From positions 682,001 through 746,000 of the forward strand of contig NC_033559.1 in assembly GCF_001680005.1 (NCBI RefSeq): DNA of 64,000 bases, read 5' to 3'. Positions 23,637 to 33,930 of the stretch are shown here, one piece after another. The DNA is from Plasmodium coatneyi (taxonomy: Eukaryota > Apicomplexa > Aconoidasida > Haemosporida > Plasmodiidae). The notes under the pieces were generated by a model. That model was not told the DNA's origin, did not search any database, and was given only the letters and a program-made list of their open reading frames with translations. The translations under genes and the position numbers were made by a program. The stretch's first letter is position 1; each line of letters starts with the position of its first letter.

Positions 23637-24030
23637 TTTTTCTTTAATTTTTTTTTTTCATTTTTCTCTTTTCCTTAACATTTTTCTATTTCTCCTTTCC
23701 TTCCTCCTTAGACCCTTTCCTTCCCTCCTTAGAACCTTCCTTCTTTCCTTTATTCCTTCCTTAGATCCTCCTTCCTTCCTTAGAACCTTTCCTTTCCTTC
23801 CTCCCTTAAGACCCTTCCTTCTTCCTTAGACCCTCTCCTTCCTGCCTTAGATCCTCCTTCCTTCCTTAGACCTTCCTTCCACCAACCAACCCAAACAACC
23901 CACCTACCACCATCACCACACTAGCATCTTTCCATTCCACCCTACCACCGTAACAATCTTCATTCTAACACACTTAGACCCTCCTTCCCTTCCTTCCCTC
24001 CTTAGAACCTTCCTTCTTAGACCCTCTTCC
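23637..24030. repeat. C/T-rich KIR-intron-like fragment outside a gene
   Basis: CCTTCCTTAGACC-type pyrimidine repeats followed by a segment (about 23880-24020) that matches about 34795-34925, inside an intron of the KIR pseudogene, in the same orientation. Shared landmarks include CCACCATCACCACACTAGCA and ACAATCTTCATTCTAACACA. Here it lies downstream of a complete KIR and has no exon next to it, so it looks like a relic of a lost KIR/SICAvar-type gene. Confidence 0.75.
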
Positions 24031-24723
24031 AAAAGTGGAATGTGCTGGGCTTGGCATTTCGTCTCTCGCTGATCAGTTCTATGGAGGTTTCCTATTTTAA
24101 CTTTCCCTTTTTTTTTTTTTTTGTGCAATTTTTTTTTGACTAATATTGAATTTTAATTCGAATAAACACACAAGGAATGAGACGCAGCTTTCTTCCTCTG
24201 TTTTATGTAAACATCGTTATTCCCACTTCATATGTGAATTGTACATCTAAAAAATGTGTATAACATAACAGAAGGGGGGGAGCGAATCACTGCGGACCTC
24301 CTCCGCCAGAACCTTCGCGAAAACCTTCGCGCACAATTTGGAGGAGCACTTTTTTCAAATATATCCATAATTGGACCTTACAAAGAAGATGGAAAATGAA
24401 TTATAAAGATAAAAAAAATTAGTATGTTAAAATAAAAAAAAAATTTGTGAAGTCAAAATTTTTGTAACAAAATAAATACGCGCTTTACATCTTCACTAAT
24501 AAAAATTTACCCAAACAGGTCAAAATAAAGTGAAGGAGGAAAATTTTTTTCCTTCTTCGAACTTATATTGCTTACACATTAAAGTGAACAGCTTAGTACA
24601 ACACAAATTTAAAAAAAAAGAATAAAAGGAAAGAAGGAAATGGCATTCTGTTCTTTTCACACTGTATGAGCTGTGCCCGGTTACTTATACCTCCCTCCGT
24701 GGAAGGATTCATGCAATGATGCA

Positions 24724-26630
24724 TTACATTCTACCATAACTAAGATTTCTTCTCTGTCTATTATTATTTGCCCCTCTTCTTCCAAATGCTGACCCACTAT
24801 ATACGGTAAATTCATCTGTAGAACCTATCGTCGAACCAAGTGTAGAGTATTCCGTTGAACTATCTGTTGTTAAGGTGTCTTCTGTTAGAGTGTCGTCGAA
24901 GGCGCTTTCAATTGTTGTTCTTTTTTTTCTGTTGCTTCCTCCAGAAAAAGAATTACGCAATCCAGAAAATAATGAAGTATGCTGAAAGAATAGAAGGAAT
25001 GAAGGTGTTAGAAAGGGAAGGGTAGTGTATATTATAATCAACATAGTTCATGCGTTAACATTTATTTTTTTAAATAAAAAAAAAAGTTTAAATATGGAAA
25101 GAAAACACTATTATTTATGCTTCCAAATATAGTGGTAATATTTTACCTTATATAGAAAAAAAAAAACTGTTGGTATTCCTATTGCGGCAAGTCCACCAGC
25201 AGCAGACACAGCAGGTGCCACGGCACTGCTAGCAGCACTACCTCCGGGAGTGGCTGTTGCATGTGCTGCTGTACATCTGAGTTCTGATAGTTTACTATTG
25301 CAATAATCTTTATACTTATCATTGAAATCCGCACAATATGGGTCACTGTCTTTTCCACTTCCATTGCAGTGTACAATTACAGCAGAACATGCTGAGGCAA
25401 CATTTTTCACGCGATCGGCATATATTTTATCACATGATTCTCCACTACTCTGTAAATGTGTTTGCATAGTATTGTGGTCATTCGTGTAATCAAATATTGC
25501 TTTCATTTGCAAGAACTCCTCTTTACTAATGTTACGATGCATATTAGTACATTCATTATTAATTCCTAATTTCCCCAATTCCCCGTAGACTTCATTCATT
25601 GCGCTCGAAAAATTATTAGGATTACTTAGCCCGCTCAATAATATATTCCCAACCCAGTAATATAGAAAATTACAGCGCTGCTCACTCCGTAAAGCGTCGT
25701 TATTTATTTTGGGTGCGTGACACCAGCCTTCTACTATCTGTTCAGCATATATTTGAGTATTGGGATTTCTCCCCAGATTACTTTTCACGCTGTTCGTGGA
25801 ACCATTACTACATTCATAATCGGCTTCATTCAACTCACAGTATACCCTTGCTGATGGTAGCTTATCCGAGCATATTATCTATAAATGTAATTAAGGGGAA
25901 TATATATATGTACTCATTCCTTATCCACTACGGTATGTATAGAGCATTATAGGTGTATTACTAAATAATCTACTCTGAACAAGAGGGAAAGCAAAATAAT
26001 TATTGTCTCCGTCCTTACCGTTCGTGTAGGTTTTGCGGGTTCCATTGAATTATACATTGCATCATACAGATCCTGGGGAGTATTTTCCCTATATCCTTTA
26101 CTAACTTCCCCACAATTCTCATTACTTCCGGGGTTGCCACAACTTGCCTGTACAGCCTTATATGCGTCAGCAATTCCCTGCAAATACTTCTTATACTTCT
26201 CACAATTAACCTTTCTTGAATTTCCCTGCCTGTCCCACACCATCCCAGGTTCTAAAGTATAACTTCCCAGCTTTCGCATTTCAGGGAATAACATTGCTCC
26301 ACTCTTATTTTCTTCTATTCTACATCTTGGCATATTGAACAATGGTCCCAATAATAGGGATAATGTACTTATAATGCGCCCCAATTCACCTTCATCCTGG
26401 ATTTTATCATATATTATGGCTCCCACTAAGTAGTATAGGAGATCACATCGTGCTTGCTGACCAAGTTCCGGTTCGTACACGTCAGATACACAACATGAAG
26501 CACATAGAATATCATCTATGAAAAATTTATCATTACGGCTGCCGTCCTTAAATGTTGCCTCTACCATACCTTCATATCTATCTAAAGTACCCCCTGTCTT
26601 ACTGCAATAAAGTCCTCTTTTTTCCGCCAT
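24724..26630 (-). CDS. kir: KIR-type variant surface protein, two-domain
   Basis: Three minus-strand exons: 26019-26630 (first domain, start MAEKRGLYC), 25147-25878 (second domain plus transmembrane helix) and 24724-24981 (cytoplasmic tail), total 533 aa, all in phase 0 with GT-AG sites. Both domains show the pir-like pattern of cysteines around a (L/F)xYY(L/W)VG motif: DLLYYLVGAI in the first and NFLYYWVGNIL in the second. The second domain begins with LPSARVYC, equivalent to the start of single-domain KIRs, so this gene looks like an extra domain added in front of a single-domain KIR. An Ala/Gly stalk and hydrophobic helix end FFFLYK at the donor. The tail is Arg/Lys then Ser/Thr/Glu-rich and ends NLSYGRM. 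It is divergent from the KIR at 30074 across the telomere-like array. Confidence 0.88.
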
Positions 26631-27860
26631 GATTTCTGCTCATATTTTCTCTAAAGGTGAATTATATTCCCAAAAAAATTTGCACTTTGTAAACATATAA
26701 TTCCAGGGGAAATTATATATATATATGTATGCATCCATACATCCACTTCTAATACAATATGGATGAAACATTATGTGTACAGTACATATATGTATGTACA
26801 TATACATATATATGTAGTTACATATTTATATGTATGTATAGATGTATGCTACTTTTTAATGTAGGAAAAGTAGTAGTCCCTTTTGAGTAGTTCCTTAGGG
26901 ACTGGTTTCCTTATAATTGTTTGTTATTCTTCTTTTATTATTATTATAATATATTATTATTTATTATTGTTGCTGCTGTATATATGTATATATGTATGTA
27001 TATGTGTGAATGTTATGTATGTATGTTACTTTGAATGTAGGAAAGGTAGTAGTCCCTATTCGAGCTTCCATTATTCTTACTCCCTATGCATAGCGTTTAT
27101 ATTATAAATTTACGCGCGCATTATGCATTCATTTATGCACAGGAAATATGTGTGCATTATGAATAATACATTCCTGCTTGTAAACTTCCCCCTTATTGTA
27201 GATATAATGTAGTGAAATTTTTTCCCAAAGAAACATTTTGTTTGTACTGTTAATTTTTTTCTTTCTGTTACATAAAGGTGGCTGATTAAAAAATTTTAAA
27301 ATTTGTTCCTACTTGCACAACTTATATATAGGAAGTGTTCTTTTCCTTTCTTCCTCTTCTCATATATGCACATTGACCTATATCCAGTAAAATGTGTGTG
27401 CACATTTATGTAAATATAGAGAAGAGGGATATAATATAAAAAATTACATTCGGTATATTGAAAAGAAAATGTAAACATTTATATAACAGAACATCCTATA
27501 TCATATGTACATTCTTCTTTATTTATGGTCACCTACTAATACAAATGCTCAACCATACCGTTCTTCCACTTCTCACAATAAGTATATTATAACTCATTTA
27601 TTCTAAAAGCACACACCATTTAATGTATGCTACTCCTTCCTCCATTAGTGAATATCACATTTTACATATAAATGTGTAATTCCGCCATCCCCTTCCCTCC
27701 ACGTTATATATGATTAAAAAGTGTAGGAACCTTAAAGAACTGGAAAAAATTTGCAAACTGGGATTGGCTGCCTCTTAATTATATTTCCACTGCTTCTGCA
27801 TATCTAATTTTTAAAGCTTAAAAAGTGTTCCAAAATATTCTGAACAATTCAGGCTTCAGA
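26631..27860. other. 5' flank of the leftward two-domain KIR
   Basis: AT-rich promoter-side sequence with TATATG runs. A short direct duplication around GGAAAAGTAGTAGTCCCTTT recurs at about 26865 and 27045, roughly 180 bp apart. No gene is supported. Confidence 0.55.
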
Positions 27861-28495
27861 GTTTAGACTTCAGCGTTTACGGTTTAGTGTTCACGGCTTC
27901 GTTTAGTGTTCACGGCTTCGTTTAGTGTTCACGGCTTCGTTTAGTGTTCACGGCTTCGTTTAGTGTTCACGGCTTGCCTTAGTGTTCACCGCTTGGCTTA
28001 GTGTTCACGGCTTCGTTTAGTGTTCACAGCTTCGTTTAGGGTTTAGGGTTCAGGGTTCAGGGTTCAGGGTTTTAGAGTTAGGCTTTAGGGTTCAGTGTTT
28101 AAGACTTAGGTTTAGGGTTCAGGGTTTAGGGTTCGGGCTTTAGGTTGTGAAGGTTTAAGTTATTAGTTATAGCGTTTAGGCTTTAGAATTCTGGGTTTGA
28201 GTTTCATGTTTTAGGTTTTATGTTATACGGTTCACGGTTTAGGATTTATGCTTTAGGTTTTAGCGTTCAAGGATTAGGATTTTAAGTTTCAAGGTTTTGG
28301 CTTTAGTGTTCAGGCATTGCGTATTTAGGATTCAGGATATAGTGTTTGAGATTCATAGTTTAGGTTTTAGGATTCAGAGTTGGGGATTTAGGGTTTAAGG
28401 TCAGGGTCTAGGATTCAGGATATTTGCATTTACGGTTAAGAATGTTGAGAAACAGAGTTCAGGGTTTATGGCTTAGGGGTTTAGGGTTTACTCAT
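27861..28495 (+). repeat. telomere-like array A, G-rich half (GGGTTYAG on plus strand)
   Basis: Degenerate TTTAGGG/TTCAGGG repeats with the G-rich strand on plus. The first part (about 27882-28035) is an approximately eight-copy 19-bp tandem repeat, GTTTAGTGTTCACGGCTTC, clearly derived from the same motif. Perfect telomeric heptamers are few, so this is an old or specialised internal array, not an active telomere. Confidence 0.9.
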
Positions 28496-28640
28496 TATGA
28501 GTGACGCTTCAAGGATTAAAAGTGTAGTGTCCAGTTATCTCGGACTATATGTAAAATTTCTGGGGAAACGTTTCCTAGGTGAAGGATTCTTCAGGCAAAT
28601 TCGCGCATTTCCCGAAGCCCAACACCTGAACGCTAGAGCC
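28490..28640. repeat. non-telomeric core of array A
   Basis: About 150 bases without telomeric repeats, starting ACTCATTATGAGTGACGC and including CAAATTCGCGCAT, between oppositely oriented telomere-like halves. The reverse complement occurs at about 37660-37810 with roughly nine differences by eye. No ORF of note. Confidence 0.85.
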
Positions 28641-29135
28641 TAAATTCTAAATAGTGAACCCGAAACACTAAATACTAAACCATAAGCACTAAACCCTCAA
28701 ATCTAAAATCTAAAACCTGAAACCTAAAACATGAGCCATAAAACCTGAAACCAAAAACCTGAACACTAAAAACTGAACCCTATAACCTGAACCCTAAAGA
28801 CTAAATCTTAAACCCTGAACCCTGAACCCTGAACCCTAAACTCTAAACCCTGAAGCCTAAAAGCTGAACCCTAAACCTAAACCCTAAACCCTAAGGCCTA
28901 AACCTTAAACCCTAAACCCTGAACCCTAAATCCAAAAACCCTGAACTCTAAACACTAGACCATAAACACTGAACGCTAAACCCTAAAAATTGAAGCCTGT
29001 ACTCTAAAACTCTAAACCCTAAACCCTAAACCCTCATCCCTGAAACCTTATCCCTGAACCCTTATCGCTGAACCCTGAACCCTGAACCCCGAACCCTAAA
29101 ACCCGAACGCCCTAAACCGAGAACCGTGAACGATG
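28640..29135 (-). repeat. telomere-like array A, C-rich half (CCCTRAA on plus strand)
   Basis: Degenerate CCCTAAA/CCCTGAA repeats, opposite in polarity to 27861-28495. The two halves therefore point their G-rich 3' ends towards each other across the core (head-to-head, as at a telomere-telomere fusion). Confidence 0.9.
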
Positions 29136-30073
29136 AGCTTTTCCTATGTTCTTTGGATTGCTGTAATTAAGAATGATATCGACAGGATCGTAATTTATGA
29201 AGCTCTCTAATGTTTTGTACTTCCGTAACCCTTTGAACCTCTTAATCATTGTGAAGTTGACTAACCTCCTGAACTTTCATGACTTTTTGTAATTATATTT
29301 AGAAAAGGAAAAGGAAAAAAAAATAAATGAAGAACGTTTGAATGTATGTGTACGTCGTGTGTACTAGTAAATGGGGAAGGAGTTCATATAATATAGTGTG
29401 TATTCCTTAACATATAAAGGAAATGTTGGGTAGCTGTGGGATAAAATGGAAAAAAGGAGGAGCAGGGAATTGCCACCATTGCGTGAGTGTGGGTGGTGAA
29501 GATGAATGTAATCCTCAATATTGTTATGGGTGTGAGCAAATTTTGCTTCTTAAAATATAATGGATGCAATATCCTGCGTTATGCTCTCTCTATTTATTCT
29601 ATAAATGCATGTTTTTTACTTTGGTTACATGAGTGTGAACATGGCCGAAAAGGAAATTACGGTGTAAATAAATTATATGTGTTATGTAATTCTCACAAGC
29701 GTACTAATTGAAGGAAAAACACGAATTAGGAATGAATACTGGGAGTTTTTATTCAGGGAAGTGTGTTGTATCCTTGTGTATGTAATAATGTGAGAACAGG
29801 AATAATAATATAATATTATTAATAATCACATACAATTCAGTAATGGATTACATATACAAGGAATCCATAAAAAATTTGTATTTACCCTACCCCTTGTTCC
29901 TTTTTTTTTTTTTTTTTTATTTCATTACTTCCTTGATAAATGGTTTTCCAATTTTGCCTTAATTGTACACATAATATTCCCTGAACGGCACAGGAAGAAT
30001 AGGAATGCATATATGCACTTTTTCCTAAGTGCATCTATAGGATTAAATTTTGAATAGTTCACCTTCAAGAAAT
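29136..30073. other. 5' flank of the rightward two-domain KIR
   Basis: About 940 bases with no supported gene. Mixed AT-rich sequence with a poly-T run near 29900-29920; likely promoter and 5' untranslated region of the KIR starting at 30074. Confidence 0.5.
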
Positions 30074-32121
30074 ATGAGTGAAAGTAATGGAAACAAGGGG
30101 CTTTATTGTAATAGTCCTCAGGGACTTCTGGACAGTTGGAAACAACAAGTAGAAGAAAAAATAAGGGAACAATTCCCAAAGGAGAAGAACTCAGCGGATG
30201 ATGTTCCACCTGTCTGGTGTTGCTTATCTAGCATATTTGACAGAAGCAGAGATGAGCATGGGCCCTGCCATCTTATATATTATACAGTAGGAAGCATAAT
30301 ATATCCTAAATTAAAGGAAAAAGTTTCATTCGATAAAATTATGAAGGAAGTACACGATATATTGGGGAAGGCTTTAAGTAATCAGAAGTGTAAAGGAGTG
30401 CCTGGTGGCACTGTGGAAAAGTTATTTGAATTAATGAAAAATCGGTTTCCCTATACCTTTACCCCCGGAGAAATATGGAAGACAAGTGGGAATTCTAAGG
30501 AAGTCCATTGTGAAGGATGTACTAATTACTTAAGGAAGCTTGCCGAAGCATGTAAGAAGGTAGAAAAATATTGTGATAATCTGATGAATAGTGGGGAGTG
30601 TAATGGAATTGCAAGAGGGCAGGATCAAGGCAGCCCTGAGTATTTATTGCAATTGATAGAAAGCTTAGTTCTGGAACCACAGTCCGCAGAAATTACAAAG
30701 AATGAGCAACAAATACTGAAGGTTCGTTGTTATCCGCTTAGAGTGAATTATTTAATTATGTGTATACAGTATTTTATGTAGAATGTAATAAATGCAGAAA
30801 TAGAAACACATGGAAATATATGTATATGTGTACTCCACTATTTGCACTTTTAGGAAGCTGATTTAAGGAAATTACCTTCAAGTAAAGAATTCTATAATAA
30901 ATTCATGGAACGAACCGATTATTGTAATGATAGGACTTCTGCCTTAGGAGTAAAAAGTGAACTGAAGAATAATGAGAACATAGAGAACTCCGTTGAATAT
31001 ATTGTAGAACCCTTATGTTACATAGCTAAAATGGAGTACACCCATCCATTATATACGGAGCGCTGTAACTTCCTATATTTCTGGATAGGAAGTTTATTAC
31101 CTGACAATTTTCAGGGCAGTTTATTCTTAAATCTTATAAATAATATTTACATCGCATTACAAGGGCTGAATGTCACAGATCGGTGTGGACTTATGTACGA
31201 CAATAATATTAGCAGAAGTCTCTTTAAGCAAAGGAGGAAAATACATGATTTTACCCATGACTACGAAGCAATACGAGCCCAGTTACAGAGAAGCGGACGC
31301 CGCTGTGATGAAACATATAAAAAGCATCTAGAAGATATTAAATCAGCTTATAAGGCGGTACATGAAGATTGCAAGGATAAGCCTAATGATGAGTACTGTG
31401 TGAAATTTACAAGTAAATATGGAGAGTACAGTAAACAAAGGGAGCTGAAATTTGAGTCTAAGTCGGAATGCATATCACCTTCCACATCAGGTATAAGGGG
31501 CGAGAGTTGCTCTTTAGGAAAAGAAACTCCAAAAGGAACTCAAATATACAAAGATGTCCTCCTGGAATTTACTCCCATATCGACAGCACACCAAGGATCT
31601 TATACTAATACATCCACCATGGAAGAAAATATCATAACTACTACGATATCATCGCTACTTGGGGTGATGGGAATACCAGCACTTGGATATTTTTTATACA
31701 AAGTAAAAATTATTATCACTGTGTGTATATACACATATGTATTATATATATATATATTTGTATAAACATGTATGTATATATATATGTATATAATACATAT
31801 TCCACCTCCCACTTTCCTTCCGCTTTTCAGTATACGCCTCTATCTTCTTGGGTAAGGAACTCTTCCAGGAGCAGAAAAAAAAGAACAATCAATTACGAGT
31901 TCGACACACTAACAACAGAAGACCACGACACATTAACAGAATACTCCCAAGACAATTCTTCAACCATAGGTTTTACGGAAGATAATTCTACTATATATAG
32001 TGAACCTTCGGCACGACCACATCCAATAGGAAGACAATCACCATCTTCCACCAGACGTGGAAGAGCAAATAATAATAAAAACCAACAAAGAAGGAAGAAT
32101 ATTAGTTATCAAAACATGTAA
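30074..32121 (+). CDS. kir: KIR-type variant surface protein, two-domain
   Basis: Exons 30074-30721, 30854-31702 and 31831-32121 give 595 aa with consistent phases. The start MSESNGNKGLYC parallels the MAEKRGLYC start of the leftward two-domain gene; an upstream in-frame reading exists but lacks ATG. First domain: CHLIYYTVGSII with flanking cysteines. Second domain begins EADLRKLPSSKEFYNKF and has CNFLYFWIGSLL. A Ser/Thr-rich stalk leads to a transmembrane helix ending GYFLYK. The cytoplasmic tail is longest of the set (96 residues), with DTLTTEDHDTLTEYS and the terminal NISYQNM; its RRGRANNNKNQQRR segment matches RRGANNNRQRR in the tail of the leftward gene, supporting these two as the arms of one inverted duplication. 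Confidence 0.88.
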
Positions 32122-32862
32122 TGTACCACATCGTAATGTAACACCTAAAGGGGGAAGGAGAAAGGGGAAGGGGAAGGGAAGGGGGGAATATTCCCCTTCC
32201 CTTTCTCCTTCCCCACTCGTCCTCCATACTCACTTTAACAGTATTGTGTGTGGCCCCAATTATTCACGTATGTGCTCCAACATTATAACCTAATTATTCC
32301 ATATATGTGCTCATTCATTGATTTTTATTAAGGGTTTTAGTGTGTACTCATATTAACATGCACATACATATATGTATGTACTTACACATATATATGTACC
32401 AGTGCATTGTCATTCACATACACACTCATAATACTTTCATACATTCATAACACTTTCGTCATACAATAAAAACCTGTATGTGTGTGTGTACACATACCAT
32501 TCAATTTTAACATAAAATATTATTGAATATCACATTAAACTCTTCAAATGAACATTTACGTTGAGCATTCCACAACAATGTTCTGCTAATATAGCAGAAG
32601 ATGTCGACAATACCAATTATGGGTTTTTGTTAAGTTCACTGTGCCATTCGGCTCATGCTCAGGTTCTTTCTTATTATTCATATACGAAATGGTAAAAATG
32701 TGAAGTTCCAAGATTATTTCTTTCCTTCTCAAAATAAGGAACACATTTATATTATTCCCCCTTAATTCGAAATGTGCCTTATGTATTTCATATTAATCGT
32801 ACGAACCATCCTATTTAAATTACATATTATTTAAAATAAGCAAATTTTTCATAAGCAAGAAG
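32122..32862. other. 3' flank of the rightward two-domain KIR
   Basis: AT-rich, no gene supported. A purine-rich GGGGAAGG run followed by its pyrimidine complement (about 32150-32215) could form a local hairpin just after the KIR stop. Confidence 0.5.
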
Positions 32863-33072
32863 GAAAAAAAAGAAAGTTCACTATTTACGAATGTGTGTTC
32901 TCCAACAAGCTCAAAATGGTTGGTGTCCCTTCTTTTTTTTCCTCTTCTTTTCCTCTTTTTTTCCTTTTTTCCAGGTTGGCTAATATATAACCATTGAGTT
33001 TATTTATTTTTTTGTTCTTCTTTTCCTTCCCTATGCGAATGTGAGTGCTGTGCAGCTTGTGTAAGTTTTTCC
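32863..33072 (-). repeat. right copy of near-identical ~205-bp inverted repeat
   Basis: Reverse complement of 23427-23636, with a single visible substitution (CACATTCGCAT here read on minus versus CACACTCGCAT). It closes the first unit on the right and abuts a long poly-T tract, mirroring the poly-A tract at the left copy. Confidence 0.92.
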
Positions 33073-33189
33073 TTTTTTTTTTTTTTTTCTTTTTTTTTTT
33101 CTTTTTTTTTTTCTTTTTTTTTTTCTTTTTACTCCTTTAATACATTTTCTTCTTTTTTTGCATGCACGCCTTAGATGTATGCCCTCCCA

Positions 33190-33570
33190 TAAGCAGCTAA
33201 ATACCAGGTAATATTGTTCTACTCATACCCTGAAACAGCTAAACGTCAGGTCACATCGTTGTCCTTACACCCTAAAACAGCAAAAGTAACAGGCCACATT
33301 GTTGTTCTTATACCCTGAAACAGCTAAATAGCAGGCAACGTGCTTGTCCTCACGCCCTGAAACAGTTAAACACCAGGCCAGATCGTTATTCTTATAGCCT
33401 TGAACCTTAAATTAAAGTGCGAAATCCTACATACACAACCTAGAATGTGATATCCTACATACACACACTCTGAGTGCGAAATCTTACGAACATCCAAATA
33501 CGAAATATTATACACCCCTAAAATGCGAATTCCAATACACCCTATGTGTGAAACCTTATACTCCTTTACT
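33190..33570. repeat. two adjacent minisatellites (about 42-bp and 28-bp units)
   Basis: About five units of roughly 42 bp, each containing CCTGAAACAGCTAAA and a CAGGYCACAT-like segment (33190-33405), are followed by about six units of roughly 28 bp of the type TGCGAAATCCTACATACAC (33418-33560). Both families recur in inverted orientation at 43245-43630, marking the outer edges of the second unit. Confidence 0.82.
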
Positions 33571-33629
33571 CATTCACATATTCATTCCTTCCTTTTTTTT
33601 TTTTTTTTCTCCATTTTTTCATTTTATAT

Positions 33630-33930
33630 AAAAAATAATTATATGAATAATTATATGAATAATTATATAAATAATTATATGAATAATTATGATATGTGTT
33701 CCACATTCGACACACACAACAATATGTATTGTTGTTACACATTCCACATAGAATGTGTGTTATATTGTTTACACATTCCAATCAATGTGTGTGTTGTGTT
33801 AAATTCCACACAGAATGTGTGTTACATTCCATACATAATGTATGTGTGTTGTGTTGTTGTTACAGTCCAATCAATGTGTGTGTTGTGTTGTTTACACATT
33901 CCAACAAATGTGTATGTTGTGTTGTATTCG
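33630..33930. repeat. AT and TG-rich short tandem repeats downstream of KIR pseudogene
   Basis: Repeats of AATTATATGAAT (33638-33690) are followed by degenerate units containing ACACATTCCA and ATGTGTGTGTTGTGTTGTT (33700-33925). They end immediately at the KIR pseudogene stop codon, so they form its 3' flank. Confidence 0.75.

Noticed and set aside
27861..29135. True chromosome end
   Set aside because: Genes continue on both sides, repeats are degenerate and polarity flips; it is an internal array.
33190..33570. CRISPR-like array
   Set aside because: Units are degenerate, without unique spacers between identical repeats, and the genome is eukaryotic.
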